In this document: positions 60,192-64,000 of the stretch, piece after piece | Numbering within the stretch: the stretch's first letter is position 1 | How the letters are laid out: each line of letters begins with the position of its first letter | NCBI GenBank assembly: GCA_002726245.1 | Contig: PBSM01000145.1 | Location: 1-64,000, forward strand | Source: Planctomycetaceae bacterium | Lineage (GTDB): Bacteria > Planctomycetota > Planctomycetia > Pirellulales > Pirellulaceae | Direction of reading: 5' to 3' | Length of the DNA: 64,000 nucleotides | Program-made: the position numbers and the translations under genes | Notes under the pieces: model-generated | The model's input: only the letters and a program-made list of their open reading frames with translations | Told to the model about the DNA's origin: nothing | Database searches by the model: none

Positions 60192-63131
60192 ATGAAAACG
60201 ACGGCGCTTACGATCTTGATGGTGGGTATCACGGACTTGTGCAGCGCCTCGCTAGCACTGGCGGCCGGCGTGCGGGCAGAGGGTGACCGTATTGTCGTCG
60301 AGACGGATCACATGGCATACGCGGTAGGGACCGACGGGCTCAACAAGGCGTTCACGGACAAACGCACAGGCCGGGGCCATCTGGACGGCGAGCCGGTTCC
60401 ATTCATGTTCGTCGAAAAGGACGGCCAATGGATCCCGTCCACTGCAGTGAAGTGGGCTCGTGGATTCCTGCACGTGACCTTTGCTGACACGGAAATTCGG
60501 GCCAAGGTCCACGTACGTGCTTTTGCGAACTACTTGACGCTGGAGCTGACGGCCGTCAATGACCACGCCATCAGCGAAATCCATCTCGTGCGCGTGCCGC
60601 TGAAGATTGCGCAGACGATCGGTAGCAGCCTGGTCCACTGCCGCGACGAGACGTATGCCGCGGCCATCATCCCGTTGAATATCGAGACGCACTGCTATGT
60701 TGCTCCTTTGAAGCGTGCGGCGGTCGGGCAACCTCGGCCGGCCATGGTCTATGGCGGCGCACGCGGGCATGTCGGCCCCAAGGGCGGTGAACATCCGGTG
60801 CTCATCGCCCACGCCAACCGCAGGCTTCGCCTGGACGGGGCGAAAGTTGCTGTGCTCGGATGTCCGACCGAAAAGCTGCTGGACATTATCGAGCAGATCG
60901 AGATCGACAACGGCCTGCCCCACCCAACGATCGACGGCGTCTGGGCGCGGAGGTCTCCCGAACAGATGAAGTCGATACTTTACACGGACATCTCCGAGGC
61001 GACCACCGACGAAGTGATCGCTTATGCGAAGGCGGGAGGATTCCGCACCATCCACATCAATCGCCCGGTTTGGTGCGCGTCCAACGGGAGTTATCTGATC
61101 AACCGCAAGAACTTCTCCAGCGGCGAGGCGGGTCTGTTGGCCGTGAGCCGCAAGATTCACGCGGCAGGACTGAAGTTCGGGATGCACAACTGGGAGATGG
61201 TCATTTATAAACACGACCCGCTGGTCCGCCCGGTCCCGGCGAAGAGCTTTCTGATGTATCCCGACCGCCGCCGCATGCTGGCCGCGGACATCGGGCCGGA
61301 CGACACCTTCATCCCCACCACGACGTCGCCCAATGGACTGTTGGCAAAGGGCGACAAAGCGGTGCATTACGGTCGCGATCTGCGGATCGGCGACGAGATC
61401 ATCATCTACGGCGACCTCAAGCGGACTAAACCTTACGGTTTCACGGACTGTATACGCGGCGCCCTTGGGACCAAGCGTACGGCGCACACTGCGGGCACGG
61501 CGATCGACAACTTCGCCGAGTTCTATTGGTCCTACTACAAACCGGATTTGCAGGGCGAACTGTTCGACCGGATCATGCGGGCCGAAGCCGCGCTGCTCGA
61601 CAAGTTCGAGGTCGATTACTACTACCCCGACGGGTCCGGCGAGAACACGAACCAATACCCGCCGGTGCTGCCCGACTGGTATGTGCGGGGCCTGGCCGCC
61701 GTCAAGCGATACCACTACCCCCGCCGCGAGGTGCGGTTCGCTCACGGTGCAGTCTCCAATTTTGCCTGGCACGTGCTGACGCAGGGCAATCACAGCGACT
61801 CGGTGCAGAACGGCGTCATCGAGCACTTCAACCGCAGCCTGGCCGAGTCGGCACACTTCAGAGCGGACCTGCAACCGTACGACCTGGGCTGGTTCGGCTA
61901 CTTCACCCACAACGTGACGGGCCCCGCCACGCGGCCGCGTGAGATGGCGTACGCCTGGTGCAAGGCTGTGGCCCACGGGGCGCCGATCAGCCTATCGACC
62001 GACAAACGCCGCCTGGACGGCAACGGCCGGACGCAGGAGATCTTCTCCATGATCCGCAACTGGGAGGAGTTGAAGATCGCGGGTTACTTTCCGGAGCATC
62101 TCCGCGAGCAATTGAAACAGCCCAATCGCGAATTCGCTCTGGAGCAAACGCGCGACGGCAAGTGGCAAGTCCGTCCGGTGACCTACGCACCGGAAACGTA
62201 CGTGGCGGGCGTTGATGGTAAGCAGAACGTTTGGAGTTTCCACAGCGACCATCCTGCTCAACCGATGCGTGTCTCGATCGAGCCGATGCCGCAACTGGCC
62301 GCATACGGAGATGCGGAGAACGTCGTGCTGATCAAACCGGGACCGTTGAATCTCGCGACGACCGGCGCCGGTCCTATGTGGGGGCCCCGCGAGGCCCCCA
62401 GTATGGAACTGGCGCTCCAAAAATCGAACGAGCAATCCCCCGGGGGCGGCGAGTCCTTCGAAGTCACCGCCACGAACAAGGGAAAACAACCGCTGGGTTG
62501 GGCGTGTGCCGAGGTCATTCTCGACAAGACGAAAGACCTCCTGGGTCACCGCGCTCTGGGGGCCTGGGTCAAGGGCGACGGTTCGGACGCCTATCTGCAC
62601 TTCACCATCGAGTCCGGCCGGCAATCGGCGCGCGACTACTACACGCGCCTGGACTTCACAGGCTGGAAATACGTCCGGATGCACGAATCCGCCGGCGGAG
62701 AGATCTATGACTTCAAGTTTCCCTTCAGCAACTATTGGGCGCTTGGAATCATGAGCTTCGAGGCGGTCGATCGGCTCTACGTCTTCATCACGAACCTGCC
62801 TCCAGGCGAGACCGCCGCGGTCAGCTTTGGTCGGCTGGAAGCGCTCAAAGAAACTCCTCGCCCGGTCCACAATCCTGGCCTGACGGTGCAGGGTAAGTCC
62901 ATCACGTTTCCCGTCAACCTCGAACCGGGCTGGTACCTCGAGTATGCGGGCGACGGTGCGGTGCGCGTGTTCGATCCGAACGGGTTCGTCAAAGCCAAGG
63001 CGAAGCCAAAAGGGGCCGTGCCGACGATCGGAAAAGGAAACAACGACGTCGCGTTCTTCTGCGATCCGGGAAAGGACCGTGGCCAAACGGCAAAGGTTAC
63101 GTTCATCACACGGGGCAAGCCGCTGCAGTAG
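60192..63131 (+). CDS. Large exported TIM-barrel protein of unknown glycosidase family
   Basis: 979 residues with a Sec signal (ALTILMVGITDLCSASLALA). An N-terminal beta-sandwich (about 30-270) is followed by a barrel (about 270-650) with RTIHINRPVWCAS, GLKFGMHNWEMVIYKHDPLV, a mid-barrel insertion and FEVDYYYPDGSGENTNQY, whose acidic residues fit a catalytic strand. The C-terminal third is beta-rich (WVKGDGSDAYLHFTIESGRQ). A palindrome (62379-62400) is translated in frame as GPMWGPREAPSM in this part. The family was not recognised. It is linked to the sialidase-like gene upstream by an eight-base gap. Confidence 0.65.
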   Translation: MKTTALTILMVGITDLCSASLALAAGVRAEGDRIVVETDHMAYAVGTDGLNKAFTDKRTGRGHLDGEPVPFMFVEKDGQWIPSTAVKWARGFLHVTFADTEIRAKVHVRAFANYLTLELTAVNDHAISEIHLVRVPLKIAQTIGSSLVHCRDETYAAAIIPLNIETHCYVAPLKRAAVGQPRPAMVYGGARGHVGPKGGEHPVLIAHANRRLRLDGAKVAVLGCPTEKLLDIIEQIEIDNGLPHPTIDGVWARRSPEQMKSILYTDISEATTDEVIAYAKAGGFRTIHINRPVWCASNGSYLINRKNFSSGEAGLLAVSRKIHAAGLKFGMHNWEMVIYKHDPLVRPVPAKSFLMYPDRRRMLAADIGPDDTFIPTTTSPNGLLAKGDKAVHYGRDLRIGDEIIIYGDLKRTKPYGFTDCIRGALGTKRTAHTAGTAIDNFAEFYWSYYKPDLQGELFDRIMRAEAALLDKFEVDYYYPDGSGENTNQYPPVLPDWYVRGLAAVKRYHYPRREVRFAHGAVSNFAWHVLTQGNHSDSVQNGVIEHFNRSLAESAHFRADLQPYDLGWFGYFTHNVTGPATRPREMAYAWCKAVAHGAPISLSTDKRRLDGNGRTQEIFSMIRNWEELKIAGYFPEHLREQLKQPNREFALEQTRDGKWQVRPVTYAPETYVAGVDGKQNVWSFHSDHPAQPMRVSIEPMPQLAAYGDAENVVLIKPGPLNLATTGAGPMWGPREAPSMELALQKSNEQSPGGGESFEVTATNKGKQPLGWACAEVILDKTKDLLGHRALGAWVKGDGSDAYLHFTIESGRQSARDYYTRLDFTGWKYVRMHESAGGEIYDFKFPFSNYWALGIMSFEAVDRLYVFITNLPPGETAAVSFGRLEALKETPRPVHNPGLTVQGKSITFPVNLEPGWYLEYAGDGAVRVFDPNGFVKAKAKPKGAVPTIGKGNNDVAFFCDPGKDRGQTAKVTFITRGKPLQ
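62379..62400. repeat. Palindrome TGGGGGCC-CCGCGA-GGCCCCCA inside a gene
   Basis: Eight-base perfect arms around a six-base loop, kept in frame in the C-terminal beta-rich part of the 979-residue gene and read as WGPREAPS. It is the third such in-frame palindrome in the window, after 8257 and 17357. Confidence 0.55.
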
Positions 63132-63229
63132 AACTCTCCATGAAGTACGACGAAGAGAACGAGCGGTCGTCCCGACTATCGATGCAGCGAAGCAACGGTA
63201 GCCACAAGACCGATGGAAGTAGGTGGGGG

Positions 63230-64000
63230 ATGAAGGCGAAGAGATTAAGTCTTTGCCTACTTGGTGCGCTGACTCTTACAGGTTTTGCAATGCCCCCGAC
63301 CGCTGCCGGCCCGCGTGAGGCGGAGCCAGCAAGTGGCATCACCTTGTCGGCAAACACCCCTTCTTCCAGCATCAGCACTTTTGCCTTAGGCGAGCAGGTA
63401 AAGCTCTCATTTCGTGCAGCAGGTATGAAACCGGGGCAAGATGATCTGAAACTCGCGCTACACTTTGTTGATGAAATGGACCAGACGGTGAAGAAGCAGT
63501 CGCTCGAGGTCAAAGCCGATGCGGACGGGGATTGGGTAAAGGAGGTCGCTGCTCCCTGCGCGAAGATGGGTTTCTGGCGAGTGTTCGTCGCCCTTTCCAA
63601 TGGGGTGACGCTGCCGAAGGAGGGTGTCAGCCAGCGCGGAGGCTACATCACATACGCCGTGGTGCCTGATCCGACCAAGCGAAAGCTGTACGGCGAGAAA
63701 GAGACCTTTTTCGGCATGAACGGGCTCTTTAGTCGGCAGGCGAACGTGATGCCCTACTTGGGTCTTCGCTGGATGTATGAGCCCTCGACAATCGCCGTCA
63801 GGCAATATGGCTATGCCTGGGGTCAGATGGAGCCGGATCATCCGGGGCAGTTTGCAGAAGACCGAGCAGCCGCCCGGGCGCAGGGGAAGCGGTTTCCGCT
63901 AAACCTCTTTGTTCACAACTCCGCCTATTTCGTGAATGGCCAGCGGAAACCCTGGAAGGTTTACTCGCTGCCGACTCTTTTCTACGCGCCTCCGCAATGG
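63230..64000 (+). CDS. Exported protein with N-terminal beta-sandwich and glycosidase-like barrel (partial, runs off window)
   Basis: 257 codons are visible from ATG 63230; the frame is open to the end of the window. The same frame also contains ATGs at 63140 and 63182, but only 63230 gives a clean signal peptide (RLSLCLLGALTLTGFAMPPT). Residues about 35-150 look like a beta-sandwich (ITLSANTPSSSISTFALGEQ; WVKEVAAPCAKMGFWRVFVA). From about 160 a barrel begins (LYGEKETFFGMNGLFSRQAN; LGLRWMYEPS; YGYAWGQMEP), in the style of GH39-like or related barrels. The catalytic residues lie outside the window. Confidence 0.55.
   Translation, partial: MKAKRLSLCLLGALTLTGFAMPPTAAGPREAEPASGITLSANTPSSSISTFALGEQVKLSFRAAGMKPGQDDLKLALHFVDEMDQTVKKQSLEVKADADGDWVKEVAAPCAKMGFWRVFVALSNGVTLPKEGVSQRGGYITYAVVPDPTKRKLYGEKETFFGMNGLFSRQANVMPYLGLRWMYEPSTIAVRQYGYAWGQMEPDHPGQFAEDRAAARAQGKRFPLNLFVHNSAYFVNGQRKPWKVYSLPTLFYAPPQW

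Noticed and set aside
60252-61976. A 574-codon minus-strand open frame over the 979-residue gene
   Set aside because: Antisense shadow of a gene with a signal peptide and ordered domains; composition is atypical and no motif is present.

Overview
The window looks like a G+C-rich chromosome segment from a planctomycete. The evidence is the co-occurrence of planctomycete-typical families: DUF1501, DUF1549/DUF1553, DUF1592-type and DUF1552 proteins, cytochromes with CxxCH motifs, many exported proteins with twin-arginine or Sec signals, and many glycan-directed enzymes. Nothing in the window fixes the genus. No rRNA, complete tRNA, CRISPR array, phage or intact insertion sequence was seen.

Layout. 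1-7.0 kb: end of an FG-GAP repeat gene, then a minus-strand glycan cluster (GH109-type N-acetylgalactosaminidase, NeuB-like sialate synthase, two TIM-barrel proteins, one internally broken gene). 7.4-11.6 kb: a minus-strand DUF1549/DUF1553-DUF1501-WD40 operon. 11.8-19.1 kb: an S9 peptidase fused to a sialidase-like propeller, a DMT transporter, and an internally duplicated sialidase-like protein. 19.1-23.9 kb: a minus-strand operon of metallophosphoesterase and two Asp-box proteins. 24.1-30.2 kb: a plus-strand DUF1592-DUF1552 pair followed by a TIM-barrel protein. 30.2-38.6 kb: a minus-strand run of enolase-superfamily enzyme, sialidase, TauD-like dioxygenase, sialidase, frameshifted DUF1501, a 38-residue membrane peptide and a TIM-barrel protein. 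38.7-43.7 kb: two sialidase-like genes, a decayed region and a TIM-barrel protein. 43.8-46.4 kb: a scar joining two 5'-truncated genes, with an AbiEii-type toxin. 46.4-51.1 kb: pectate lyase and two propeller glycosidase-like proteins. 51.4-54.2 kb: a frameshifted CHAT-protease gene and a DUF5678/retropepsin pair. 54.3-64 kb: propeller, discoidin-GH, sialidase, large TIM-barrel and a partial gene.

How it works together. Most intact genes encode exported proteins that should bind or cleave acidic or amino-sugar-bearing glycans: nine genes with Asp-box (BNR) propellers, three GH32/43-like propellers, a pectate lyase, GH109, several TIM-barrel proteins, and downstream enzymes (enolase superfamily, NeuB-like). 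This reads as a large glycan-degradation region, with the DUF1501/cytochrome-type operons as the usual planctomycete companions. Substrates cannot be settled from sequence alone.

Interleaved are decayed pieces (at least six broken genes or relics) and several classes of REP-like palindromes. These lie between genes and, in three cases, inside reading frames without breaking them. The defence-like genes (AbiEii with a beheaded partner, CHAT protease, DUF5678 plus aspartic protease) sit in two small islands inside the glycan region.
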